NCBI GenBank assembly: GCA_034423195.1
Contig: DAOUIZ010000048.1
Location: 1-18,102 of the forward strand
Length of the DNA stretch: 18,102 bases
Source: CATOSK01 sp034423195
GTDB taxonomy: Bacteria; Chloroflexota; Dehalococcoidia; Lucifugimonadales; UBA3495
Direction of reading: 5' to 3'
In this document: in pieces, positions 1-6,560 of the stretch
Position numbering within the stretch: the stretch's first letter is position 1
Layout: every line of letters starts with the position of its first letter
Made by a program: the position numbers and the translations under genes
The notes under the pieces: model-generated
The model's database searches: none
What the model saw: only the letters and a program-made list of their open reading frames with translations
Told to the model about the DNA's origin: nothing

Positions 1-1
1 C

Positions 2-112
2 TCGGAGCGCAACGCTGCCGCAGCCCCCATCAACTGGCGATTTACCACCAGGAAGGCCAGAACCAAACTTCGCAGGCTATACCCTGACACCACAACTTTG
101 ACTATCTACTAG
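2..112 (+). CDS. C-terminal tail of a gene cut by the window edge, transposase-like
   Basis: Frame 2 is open from the left edge to a TAG at 110-112 and gives a 36-residue tail. It contains INWRFTTRKARTKLRRLYP, which resembles the C-terminal end of DDE transposases of the IS630 type as I remember them. Residue use (many Arg, Lys, Thr) and mixed third codon positions differ from the C-biased genes downstream, which fits a mobile element. The body of the gene lies outside the window, so neither the family nor intactness can be judged. Frame 1 is also open to a TGA at 85-87 but its product looks like nothing. Confidence 0.35.
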   Translation, partial: SERNAAAAPINWRFTTRKARTKLRRLYPDTTTLTIY

Positions 113-151
113 CTTCCCCGGGGACACAAACCCCCAGACCCGTAACCCTCT

Positions 152-1567
152 ATGCCGGACCAAGAACACAACCCCAACAACCTCCCTTCCCTCCGGGTCC
201 TCGGAGAATTGGCGCCCGGGACCGTCGCCTTCGTTGGCTCCGGCCTTCCGTCAGGAGTGCCCGCCCTTACCCCGGACGAATCCCCCATCCAATTCCTCAC
301 CGAGACCGGCCTGCTCGGAGGAATGTCCGGGTTCGATGTCTCCAATGGGCTCGGATTGGCAAGTTCCAACGGCCTCCCCGTTGGTCTCCGTCCCGGGGGT
401 TCCGTCTCGTCCACTGTTGACGTCGCCGCCATGCTCCGCGGCGGGCACGTTGACGTGGCTATTGTCGAACCATCTCAGGTCGATCCCCGGGGCAGCTTCA
501 CCCACTGGACTACTGATGCTTCGGATACCCTTCACGCTCCCGGCTTCGCCGTCGACGCTGCTTCCGGTGCTGGCCGCACCATCGCCTTCATGCCCCACAC
601 CAACCCGGATGGCTCTCCTCGCATCGTGGGCGAACTGTCCGGCCCTCCCGACGGACTCAATTGCATCGACCTCGTCATCACCGACCGCGCCGTTATCCGC
701 GTCTCCTCCTCCGGCCTTACCCTGGAAGAAATCGTTCCCGGCTGGTCCTCGGACGGCGTAATCGCCTCCACCGGCGCTCCTCTGGCCGTCGCCAACACCC
801 TCAGGGAAATGACCCCGGCCATTTCCACCAACCCCCCCGTCAACAAGCTCTGCGAGACCGGCCTTGCCGCCGTCTCCGACATTCCCGACGGCGCCGTCGT
901 CATGATCGATGGATTCGCCGGCCCGGGCGGAACGCCCCACTACCTCCTGACCGCCCTCCGCGACCACGGCGCCCGGGAACTCACCATCATCAGCAACACC
1001 GCCGGCATCGCCCGTGTCGTCAACTTCGGCACCCCGCCCGGCAAGCAGGCCATCGACCACACCATCCTTATCGACAATCGGCAGGTCCGGAAGGCCGTCG
1101 CCTCCTACCCTGTCTCCCCTTCAGCATCCCGTCCCACCGCCTTCGAGATGGCCTACCGCCGCGGCGAGGTTGAGCTGGAACTCGTCCCCCAGGGAACCCT
1201 CGCGGAACGCCTCCGCGCCGGCGGCGCCGGGGTAGAAGCCTTTTACACGCCCACCGGCGCCGGCACTCTCATCGCCGAGGGCAAGGAAACCCGGGTCATC
1301 GACGGGAAGTCCTATGTCTTGGAACGGGCCCTTCGCGCCGATTTCTGCATCATCCGCGGGCACCGGGCCGACACCATCGGCAACGTCGTCTACAAGGGCA
1401 CCTCCCGCAACTTCAACTCGGTGATGGCTCCCGCCGCGAGGGTGACCATCGTTGAAGTCGACGAGGTCGTCGAACCCGGCGTCCTCGGACCCGAGCAGAT
1501 AATCACCCCCGGCATCTACGTAGACCGCATCGTCATACGCCCGCCCGACTTCTCCCCCTACGAATAG
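152..1567 (+). CDS. Family I CoA-transferase, fused B-like and A domains (B'-A order)
   Basis: Likely moves CoA between acyl-CoA and a free (3-oxo)acid, in the cytoplasm. The 471-residue product has two CoA-transferase modules. Residues about 15-215 resemble a B subunit: GSGLP, then TETGLLGG with Glu51 aligning exactly with the catalytic Glu of B subunits, RGGHVDVAIVEPSQVDP, and LTLEEIVPG...STGAPL. Residues about 231-465 are a complete A subunit: ETGLAAVSDIPDGAVVMIDGF, ISNTAGI, VELELVPQGTLAERLRAGGAG, FYTPTGAGTLIAEGKE, ALRADFCIIRG, NVVYKGTSRNFN and TPGIYVDRIV. Known fused enzymes of this family (SCOT type) run A then B, so this order is reversed. A separate B gene follows 33 nt downstream. No Shine-Dalgarno is visible before the ATG. 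The substrate cannot be read from sequence; succinyl-CoA:3-oxoacid or 3-oxoadipate types are the natural candidates. Confidence 0.88.
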   Translation: MPDQEHNPNNLPSLRVLGELAPGTVAFVGSGLPSGVPALTPDESPIQFLTETGLLGGMSGFDVSNGLGLASSNGLPVGLRPGGSVSSTVDVAAMLRGGHVDVAIVEPSQVDPRGSFTHWTTDASDTLHAPGFAVDAASGAGRTIAFMPHTNPDGSPRIVGELSGPPDGLNCIDLVITDRAVIRVSSSGLTLEEIVPGWSSDGVIASTGAPLAVANTLREMTPAISTNPPVNKLCETGLAAVSDIPDGAVVMIDGFAGPGGTPHYLLTALRDHGARELTIISNTAGIARVVNFGTPPGKQAIDHTILIDNRQVRKAVASYPVSPSASRPTAFEMAYRRGEVELELVPQGTLAERLRAGGAGVEAFYTPTGAGTLIAEGKETRVIDGKSYVLERALRADFCIIRGHRADTIGNVVYKGTSRNFNSVMAPAARVTIVEVDEVVEPGVLGPEQIITPGIYVDRIVIRPPDFSPYE

Positions 1568-1600
1568 GAGGGCTGGTCAACAACCCGACTGGAGGCGCCC

Positions 1601-2272
1601 GTGTTCGAAGACAAAGAGAGGCTTGACCGGGAATTAATCGCCATGCGGGTCGCCAGGGAATTGCCCGACGGCGGCTACGTCAACCTCGGCATCGGCATTC
1701 CCACCCTGGTCTCCAACTTCGTCACCGAGGACAGCGTCGTCTTCTACCACAGCGAGAGCGGCGTCCTCAACTGCGGCCCCCTGGCCGACGAGGACGAACA
1801 GGATATCGACCTCATCAACGCCGGCGGCCAGTTCCTCCAGATGGTCCCCGGAATGGCCTTCTTCAGCTCCGTCGACGGCTTCGCCATGATTCGCGGCGGT
1901 CACGTCGACGTCACCGTCCTCGGCGCTCACCAGGTCTCCGCCAACGGCGATCTCGCCAACTGGATGCTCCCTGAGCGCGGCGTCGGCAACATCGGTGGTG
2001 CCATGGACCTCGCTGCCGGAGCAAAGACCGTCATCGTGGCTATGGAGCATACCGACCGCAGCGACAACCCCAAGATAGTCCAGGAATGCACCTTCCCCGT
2101 CACCGGCAAAGGTTGCGTTTCCCTCATCGTCACCGATATCGCCGTCATCCGCCCAACCTCAGAAGGTCTGGTCCTCGAAGAGGTGGCCCCCGGCTGGGAA
2201 CCGGACGAAATCCAGCAGCTCACCGGCGCTCCCCTCGCCATCTCCCCCGCCTTGAAGGATTACGAACTCTAG
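1601..2272 (+). CDS. CoA-transferase subunit B (3-oxoacid CoA-transferase type)
   Basis: The 223-residue product matches the usual B-subunit length (about 210-220). Family landmarks in order: VNLGIGIPTLVSNFV (residues 27-41), the catalytic-glutamate motif HSESGVLNCGP with Glu52, RGGHVDVTVLGAHQVSANGDLANW, GNIGGAMDLAAGAKTVIVAMEHT, and LVLEEVAPG...LTGAPL. The GTG start is set by GGAGG at 1591-1595, five nt upstream. It should pair with the A domain encoded just upstream to form the active site, where the Glu carries a glutamyl-CoA thioester intermediate. The oddity is that the upstream fusion already carries a B-like domain with its own aligned glutamate, so this locus encodes two B modules per A module. 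The two genes are almost certainly one transcript. Confidence 0.9.
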   Translation: MFEDKERLDRELIAMRVARELPDGGYVNLGIGIPTLVSNFVTEDSVVFYHSESGVLNCGPLADEDEQDIDLINAGGQFLQMVPGMAFFSSVDGFAMIRGGHVDVTVLGAHQVSANGDLANWMLPERGVGNIGGAMDLAAGAKTVIVAMEHTDRSDNPKIVQECTFPVTGKGCVSLIVTDIAVIRPTSEGLVLEEVAPGWEPDEIQQLTGAPLAISPALKDYEL

Positions 2273-2287
2273 CGCCGGGCGTCCCCG

Positions 2288-2316
2288 TTGAAGGCTCCCA
2301 TCCCCGCTGTTATAAT
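2288..2316 (+). promoter_or_regulatory. Sigma70-type promoter for the GNAT gene
   Basis: TTGAAG at 2288-2293 and TATAAT at 2311-2316 are separated by exactly 17 nt. This is a near-consensus housekeeping promoter, 83 nt before the GNAT ATG and just after the CoA-transferase genes, so it starts a new transcription unit. Confidence 0.75.
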
Positions 2317-2385
2317 CCCAGTCCCGAAGGGTGTGGTGCGGAAAACCTCCGTCTGATTGTCGTCCGTGCGAGTTCTGCCAGGTGT

Positions 2386-2393
2386 GAGGGAGG
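2386..2393 (+). promoter_or_regulatory. Ribosome binding site fixing the GNAT start
   Basis: GAGGGAGG lies five nt before ATG 2399. It favours that start over an in-frame TTG at 2357, which would add 14 residues unrelated to the family. Confidence 0.75.
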
Positions 2394-2398
2394 TCATC

Positions 2399-2980
2399 AT
2401 GTTGCCAAGAGTAACGTTGGAGCCGGTGAAGCTGGAAGACGTGCAGCGCATGGTCGAGTGGTTGACCGACCGGGAGGTGAACTCCTCGTGGTACGGGTTG
2501 GACGACAACGGCAGGCCCCTCCACATCGGCTACGATCCGGGCGACCTTCTGCAGGCTTCCGACGAACAACTCGTCGAGACGTTCAACGACGACGACCGCA
2601 AGTTCTATTCCATTTACTCCCCCGAGTCGGAGCACATCGGCGAGGGACAGTTGGTCGTCGAATGGCCCCTCGAAGAAGCCCAGCTCTTCATCCTCATCGG
2701 CCGCAAGGACCTGTGGCACCACCACTACGGCACCGCGGCCCTCCTCATGCTCCTCGACGAGGCCTTCGACGGGCTTGGTCTCCACCGCGTCTGGATCGAC
2801 GTTCCCGAGTACAACCACCACGCCCTCCAGATGTTCCGCCACGTCGGCTTCGTCCTCGAAGGCCACTTCCGACGCAGCCACCGCCGCGACGACGAGTGGT
2901 ACGACTCCTTCGCCATGGGTCTCCTCGTCGACGAGTACATCCGCCGCCGTGAGCGCCTCGTAACAAACCTCCCTGACTGA
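2399..2980 (+). CDS. GNAT family N-acetyltransferase (RimJ/RimL-like)
   Basis: A 193-residue cytoplasmic acetyltransferase expected to move the acetyl group of acetyl-CoA to an amine. The N-terminal part (VTLEPVKLEDVQRMVEWL) and the strand-helix pattern fit the Acetyltransf_3 branch. The acetyl-CoA loop lies around residues 101-115 (GRKDLWHHHYGTAAL), followed by LLDEAFDGLGLHRVWIDV and YNHHALQMFRHVGFVLEGHFR, the usual motif B region with the RimJ/L-type 'GF..EG..R' ending. The CoA loop carries three His residues where Gly is common, a mild deviation. The gene has its own promoter and a strong ribosome site. The neighbours give no hint of a substrate; it could act on a protein N-terminus, an antibiotic or a metabolite. 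Confidence 0.85.
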   Translation: MLPRVTLEPVKLEDVQRMVEWLTDREVNSSWYGLDDNGRPLHIGYDPGDLLQASDEQLVETFNDDDRKFYSIYSPESEHIGEGQLVVEWPLEEAQLFILIGRKDLWHHHYGTAALLMLLDEAFDGLGLHRVWIDVPEYNHHALQMFRHVGFVLEGHFRRSHRRDDEWYDSFAMGLLVDEYIRRRERLVTNLPD

Positions 2981-3042
2981 CCCCCCGTGGTCATCCCCAG
3001 CCCGGGGTCCCCGCCGCGACCGTACCAGGTTCGCGGCCTCCC

Positions 3043-3071
3043 TTCAGTATTTCTCCCGAATCCTGTATCAT
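3043..3071 (+). promoter_or_regulatory. Weak promoter candidate for the cytidylate-kinase-like gene
   Basis: TATCAT at 3066-3071 is preceded 17 nt upstream by TTCAGT at 3043-3048. The -10 is good and the -35 poor. It sits 75 nt before the ATG at 3146. Confidence 0.35.
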
Positions 3072-3145
3072 CCTCTTGTGGTCCTTCACCCATCCGCCGG
3101 TTCCAATCTGCAGCGAAAGCCCTCACCATAGGGCGTGGAGGAGAT

Positions 3146-3874
3146 ATGCCAATAATCACCATCAACGGTACCATTGGCAGCGGGACCTTCGAAGTGGGCC
3201 AAATGGTGGCCAATTCCCTCAACCTGAACTACGTCGACCGCATGGTCCTGGCCGAAGCCGCCCGCCGCGTCGGCTCCCCCGTGGGAGTCCTGCTTGAGAA
3301 AGAGCAGCGGGTCATCCGTTTCCGCGAACGATTGGGGCGTTTCCTCCAGACCATGCTTGAGCGGTCCGCCATCTCCGGCGTCAGCGGCGAGCCCTACTTC
3401 GGGCGTGGTGTCGAGATGCTCCCCGCCGAGACCTACACCGAGCTGGCGGGAGATGCTTCCTCCTCCGCCCAGCAGGTCAACGATGCCGCCTTCATAGACG
3501 CGACCACTTCCATCATCAAGGAAGTCGCCTCCGCGGGCAACGTCGTCATCATCGGGCGCGGCTCCAACATGATCCTCGCCGGTACCCCCGGAGTCGTCAA
3601 CGTCGCTCTCGTCGCTCCGATGGAATACCGGGTCAACACCATCATGAACCGTGAGCATCTCGACCAGGCCGAAGCCCGGGCTTATCTTGACCAGTTGGAG
3701 GAAGCCCGCCTCACCTTCTTCCGCAAGTTCTTCAAGGTCGAAGCCACCGACCCCGACCTGTACCACCTCGTAATCAACACCGGACTTATCAAAGAGGACG
3801 CCGTCATCGACACCATCGCCCGCGTAGCCACCGCCGAAGAATCATCCCCAGAAACCGCCGAAGCCGCCGTATAG
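3146..3874 (+). CDS. Cytidylate kinase-like family protein
   Basis: The 242-residue product starts MPIITINGTIGSGTFEVG, the P-loop of the cytidylate-kinase-like group (GxxGSG form at residues 8-13; like many of that group it lacks the Lys of a classical Walker A). LNYVDRMVLAEAARRVG follows, matching the 'Y.DR.L' segment after the P-loop helix. VVIIGRGSNMIL (about residues 131-142) and the later Arg-rich helix (MEYRVNTIMNRE) also fit, so nucleotide (CMP-like) phosphorylation is the likely activity, but the substrate is uncertain. GGAGGAG at 3137-3143 supports the ATG at 3146; a longer frame begins at 2987 but its first 53 residues are not family-like. True Cmk is usually around 220 residues and this group is often annotated separately from it. 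Confidence 0.75.
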   Translation: MPIITINGTIGSGTFEVGQMVANSLNLNYVDRMVLAEAARRVGSPVGVLLEKEQRVIRFRERLGRFLQTMLERSAISGVSGEPYFGRGVEMLPAETYTELAGDASSSAQQVNDAAFIDATTSIIKEVASAGNVVIIGRGSNMILAGTPGVVNVALVAPMEYRVNTIMNREHLDQAEARAYLDQLEEARLTFFRKFFKVEATDPDLYHLVINTGLIKEDAVIDTIARVATAEESSPETAEAAV

Positions 3875-3931
3875 TCAGCTTAGCTTCATTGGATACTTGA
3901 GACATCCACGCAATCAGAATACTGGGAAAAC

Positions 3932-3962
3932 GGGTGGGCGTTGGTTCACAAGGCGCCCACCC
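3932..3962. other. Hairpin in the intergenic region after the kinase-like gene
   Basis: GGGTGGGCG at 3932-3940 pairs perfectly with CGCCCACCC at 3954-3962, with a 13-nt loop. There is no T-run after it on the + strand, but read on the - strand it is followed by GTTTTCCC. It lies 57 nt after the kinase-like stop codon. It may end that transcript or be a remnant; the rest of 3875-4045 shows nothing I recognise. Confidence 0.3.
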
Positions 3963-4045
3963 TCAACTTCACAGAAGACGGGGGTGACCAGAGAAAGGCG
4001 CTCGTTTGGACCGCGCTGGCGAGGGTCGTCCAGTCTATCCCGCCT

Positions 4046-4074
4046 TTGACCTGACCCATTGGCGTCGCTAAATT
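4046..4074 (+). promoter_or_regulatory. Sigma70-type promoter for the rhomboid gene
   Basis: TTGACC at 4046-4051 and TAAATT at 4069-4074 with a 17-nt spacer, giving a leader of roughly 30 nt before the TTG start at 4112. Confidence 0.6.
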
Positions 4075-4111
4075 CTTCCCTCCCGATGGTCTTACGCGAG
4101 GTTCATTCCCT

Positions 4112-4927
4112 TTGATCCCCCTCTCCGACGGCACCCTCTACTTCCGCTCCCGTCCCACTGTCACCGTGGCCCTGTTGGCCCTCAACGGACTGGTGTTCCT
4201 CTACTCCATCGCCGTCGGGGGAATATCCTTCCTCTTCGGTGGCAGCAATCCCGCCATTATTGGCTTCTTCTACACTTGGGGATTCATACCCGCTGAATTT
4301 CCCGGCCGGCAGCCCTTCGAGACTCTCGCCCTCGGATTACTCGGAGCCCTTGACATAACAACCCCTGTCCCCACCTGGGGGACCATCTTCTCCGCCATGT
4401 TCATGCACTCCGGCATCCTCCACTTCGCGGGAAACATGGCCTTCCTCTGGGTTTTCGGACGCGCCCTTGAGGACCGTCTCGGCCACGTGAAATACCTGGT
4501 CTTCTACCTCGTTACCGGCGTCCTCGCCACCCTCGCCCACTGGTTCTTCTTCCAGGGCTCCCAGACTCCTCTCATAGGCGCCAGCGGAGCCATCTCCGGT
4601 GTCCTCGGAGCCTACCTGTTCCTCTTCCCCTACAACCGCGTCCGCGTGCTCACCATGACCTTCATCATCACAGTCCTCCAGCTCAACGCCGTTTATGTCC
4701 TGGGATTCTACCTCCTCCTCCAGATCATCCAGCTCCTCTTCTCCCTCGGAATGTCCGACCAGGTCAGCGTCGCCCTCTGGGCCCACATCGGAGGCTTCGT
4801 CGCCGGGGCCGCCATCATCGTCCTCTACCGCCTCGCCACCGGACAGCGGCCCTGGCCCTCCCGCCACACGCCAATCCCCCATCGTCGCGGCCCAACCCAG
4901 TACTGGCGCGGCCGTCCCCTGGACTAG
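4112..4927 (+). CDS. Rhomboid family intramembrane serine protease
   Basis: A 271-residue multi-pass membrane protein expected to cleave transmembrane helices of client proteins. Hydrophobic segments include residues about 16-40, 68-80, 93-115 and 127-148, then 156-172, 178-211 and 222-240. The catalytic Ser158 is in GASGAISGVLGAY and the catalytic His225 in AHIGGFVAG. Asn108 in HFAGNM is the oxyanion-stabilising position. The C-terminal 30 residues are a basic, Pro/Arg-rich cytoplasmic tail. The start is a TTG at 4112 with GAGG at 4098-4101, ten nt upstream; no in-frame ATG or GTG lies nearby upstream and the N-terminus MIPLSDG is typical for the family. Its substrate cannot be inferred from neighbours. 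Confidence 0.92.
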   Translation: MIPLSDGTLYFRSRPTVTVALLALNGLVFLYSIAVGGISFLFGGSNPAIIGFFYTWGFIPAEFPGRQPFETLALGLLGALDITTPVPTWGTIFSAMFMHSGILHFAGNMAFLWVFGRALEDRLGHVKYLVFYLVTGVLATLAHWFFFQGSQTPLIGASGAISGVLGAYLFLFPYNRVRVLTMTFIITVLQLNAVYVLGFYLLLQIIQLLFSLGMSDQVSVALWAHIGGFVAGAAIIVLYRLATGQRPWPSRHTPIPHRRGPTQYWRGRPLD

Positions 4928-4989
4928 TCCCGCCTGTTCTCGCAGGGCTATCGCATGAAGTCTGATTCTGTCCTTTCGACGCTCTTCCC

Positions 4990-5017
4990 GTCATTCCCGC
5001 GTAGGCGGGAATCCAGA
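4990..5017. repeat. Dispersed inverted repeat of the 'WIPAYAGMT' type
   Basis: Eight-base arms ATTCCCGC (4993-5000) and GCGGGAAT (5005-5012) flank a 4-nt loop, within the wider unit starting GTC and ending CCAGA. Read on the - strand one frame gives WIPAYAGMT, the tell-tale spurious peptide of a small repeat scattered in many bacterial genomes (the core resembles the neisserial dRS3 unit). It marks a non-coding junction between the rhomboid gene and the protease islet. Only one copy is present in the window. Confidence 0.75.
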
Positions 5018-5117
5018 CCCCCGTCGTCTGTTCCCCGCAATGTCGCGTTGGCCGTTCACCGGGAGTTTGAACAAACTGGCACTCATGCAATTGCCCCGCC
5101 TGCTCTCGTACTTTTCC

Positions 5118-5146
5118 TTGATAAAAGTTGCTTCAAGCACTAAAAT
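5118..5146 (+). promoter_or_regulatory. Strong sigma70-type promoter for the retropepsin-like gene
   Basis: TTGATA at 5118-5123 and TAAAAT at 5141-5146 with a 17-nt spacer; each hexamer matches consensus at five of six positions. The start codon is 30 nt downstream. It lies in an AT-rich stretch unlike the surroundings. Confidence 0.75.
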
Positions 5147-5175
5147 AGCCTCAATATCTTGAGGCATGATACGAA

Positions 5176-5541
5176 ATGGGAACATTCAGCGTTTCAGTTG
5201 GCATCGGAAACCCTGGAGGCGGTGACCTTCATTGGGTCGATGCTTTGGTTGACACCGGGGCCATTCACTCGATGATTCCGGAATCATTGTTGGAACAGAC
5301 TTTGCATGTTCCCCGCATCCACAACCTCGAATTTGAACTGGCTGATGGTACTGTCAAGACCTACGGATACGGAGTTGCCCGTTTTCGATTGGAAGACAGG
5401 GAGATGCCATGCCCGGTCATCTTCGGCCCCGAGGACGAGTACCTCTTGGGCGCAACCACGCTGGAGAGCTTCAACTTGATACCGGATACGAGTCACCTTC
5501 GCCTCGTACCCGCGCCCCGGATGCGCGCCAGGTCGGTTTAG
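5176..5541 (+). CDS. Retropepsin-like (clan AA) aspartic protease
   Basis: A 121-residue single-domain protein with the active-site motif ALVDTGAIHSMIPESLLEQ (about residues 25-43; catalytic Asp in DTGA), then FELADGTVKTYGYGVARF, and the C-terminal LLGATTLESFNLIPD, which matches the 'LLG...LE...V' hydrophobic-glycine element of retropepsins. A single aspartate per chain implies a homodimeric active site. The gene has a strong promoter and TTGAGG at 5159-5164, eleven nt before the ATG. Its third codon positions are more mixed and AT-richer than its neighbours', suggesting a different history. It ends 3 nt from the stop of the convergent BKACE gene. Such stand-alone proteases are common in bacteria but their substrates are unknown. 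Confidence 0.8.
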   Translation: MGTFSVSVGIGNPGGGDLHWVDALVDTGAIHSMIPESLLEQTLHVPRIHNLEFELADGTVKTYGYGVARFRLEDREMPCPVIFGPEDEYLLGATTLESFNLIPDTSHLRLVPAPRMRARSV

Positions 5542-5544
5542 CCC

Positions 5545-6432
5545 CTACCCACCCAGCGCAGGCAGCAGCCCCAGCATCTCCCGCGCCTCCTGCGGTGTCG
5601 TCGGCTCCCTGCCGTTTAACCGCGCCATCGTCACCGCCCACTCGACGTACTGCGCGTTGGACGTAGGCATCGGATTGTTCGGCAGGAAGGGACTGTCCTC
5701 GAACCCAACCCGGATGTGCGCCCCTGTGGCAATCGCCACGCTGCACAGCACGAACGTCTGGCTGCCGCTGCTGTGCGCCAGCCACGTTGCTTCAGGATAG
5801 AGCTCCCGTATGTTGTCTGTGATCATCGTGTAGTTGCGGACGCTTCCCACCATGGACTGCCGCCCATCGCCCCAGTGCGCCGAGGGCTCCACCAGGAAAT
5901 AGCGGCTGCTCCGGATCTTCCCCTCCCGCATCAGGGTTGTCGCGTTGTTCAGCATCCCGGTGTCATGCACCGCCGGCTCCGGGAAGGTCCCCCGCTGGTA
6001 GCAGGCGTCCAGCGTCGCGCAGATGTCCTCGTAGCTGTTCGGGGAAATCGTCGTCCGCCGCTCCCCGGTCTCCGGGTCCACTGGCCACCGAATCCCGTAC
6101 CCCAGGTTCAGCGACACCATCTCCACCGGATTCGGCGTCTCCAGCAAATACCGGGTCACCGCCTCCACCGGAACATCCTGCCCCCGCGCCGTCGTATGGT
6201 TCAGCACCAGGTCGCACTGCGCCCGGATCAACCCGTCCGCCCGTGCGTACCACTCCGGGTCATAGCTGACCCTGCCGTCGGAATGCCGCGCGTGGAAATG
6301 GACTATCGAGGCCCCCGCTTCGTAGCACCGCACCGCCTCCTGTGCCACCTCTTCCGGCGTCCACGGCACGTTGGGATTCAGATCACGCGGCCTTCCTCCG
6401 TTCAAACAACCCTTGATGATTATCTTGTCCAT
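5545..6432 (-). CDS. Beta-keto acid cleavage enzyme (BKACE, DUF849)
   Basis: BKACEs condense a beta-keto acid with acetyl-CoA to give acetoacetate and a new acyl-CoA. The 295-residue product begins MDKIIIKGCLNGGRPRDLNP and carries the zinc-binding HxH in VHFHARHSDGR (His45, His47), with the third metal ligand Glu245 in RVGFEDSPF; Arg241 and Asp246 sit at the spacing of the catalytic Arg/Asp of the characterised enzyme Kce. The frame continues 18 residues further upstream, but AAGGAG (plus-strand 6438-6443) five nt before the ATG at 6432 and the family N-terminus fix the start. The family covers many beta-keto acids and the specificity cannot be read here. It is transcribed away from the molybdenum hydroxylase gene from a shared intergenic region. 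The acetoacetate formed could feed the CoA-transferase at 152-2272. Confidence 0.92.
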   Translation of the reverse strand: MDKIIIKGCLNGGRPRDLNPNVPWTPEEVAQEAVRCYEAGASIVHFHARHSDGRVSYDPEWYARADGLIRAQCDLVLNHTTARGQDVPVEAVTRYLLETPNPVEMVSLNLGYGIRWPVDPETGERRTTISPNSYEDICATLDACYQRGTFPEPAVHDTGMLNNATTLMREGKIRSSRYFLVEPSAHWGDGRQSMVGSVRNYTMITDNIRELYPEATWLAHSSGSQTFVLCSVAIATGAHIRVGFEDSPFLPNNPMPTSNAQYVEWAVTMARLNGREPTTPQEAREMLGLLPALGG

Positions 6433-6437
6433 GCCCG

Positions 6438-6443
6438 CTCCTT
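6438..6443 (-). promoter_or_regulatory. Ribosome binding site fixing the BKACE start
   Basis: AAGGAG on the - strand, five nt before the ATG whose first base is 6432. It rejects the longer in-frame start at 6486. Confidence 0.75.
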
Positions 6444-6481
6444 CCCTCGGCTTCCACACCGTCCGGCCTTGACCCGCCGCC

Positions 6482-6509
6482 TTCAATTTCAGGGGGGATA
6501 TGGTATTAT
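6482..6509 (+). promoter_or_regulatory. Extended -10 promoter for the molybdenum hydroxylase gene
   Basis: TGGTATTAT at 6501-6509 is an extended -10 (TGn plus TATTAT). TTCAAT at 6482-6487 is a weak -35 with a 16-nt spacer. The same bases read as TATAAT on the other strand (see the next entry). Confidence 0.65.
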
Positions 6510-6531
6510 AAGCGCCGAACCATTAACGCAA
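6505..6531 (-). promoter_or_regulatory. Divergent promoter for the BKACE gene, overlapping the + strand -10
   Basis: On the - strand a perfect TATAAT occupies 6510-6505. TTGCGT at 6531-6526 is the best -35 but its spacing is only 15 nt. The -10 overlaps that of the + strand promoter by five bases. Confidence 0.5.
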
Positions 6532-6550
6532 TTTCCCTTATCATTTCGGT

Positions 6551-6556
6551 GGAGGA
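6551..6556 (+). promoter_or_regulatory. Ribosome binding site fixing the hydroxylase start
   Basis: GGAGGA lies four nt before ATG 6561. It overlaps a possible in-frame GTG start at 6549, which is therefore unlikely. Confidence 0.65.
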
Positions 6557-6560
6557 ATAC

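Noticed and set aside
2159..2881. 240-residue frame on the - strand across the CoA-transferase/GNAT junction
   Set aside because: Covers two real genes and a good promoter in antisense; the product is acidic low-complexity sequence.
3014..3036. Short hairpin (CCGCGA/TCGCGG) after the GNAT gene as a terminator
   Set aside because: Only six pairs and no T-run; not convincing.
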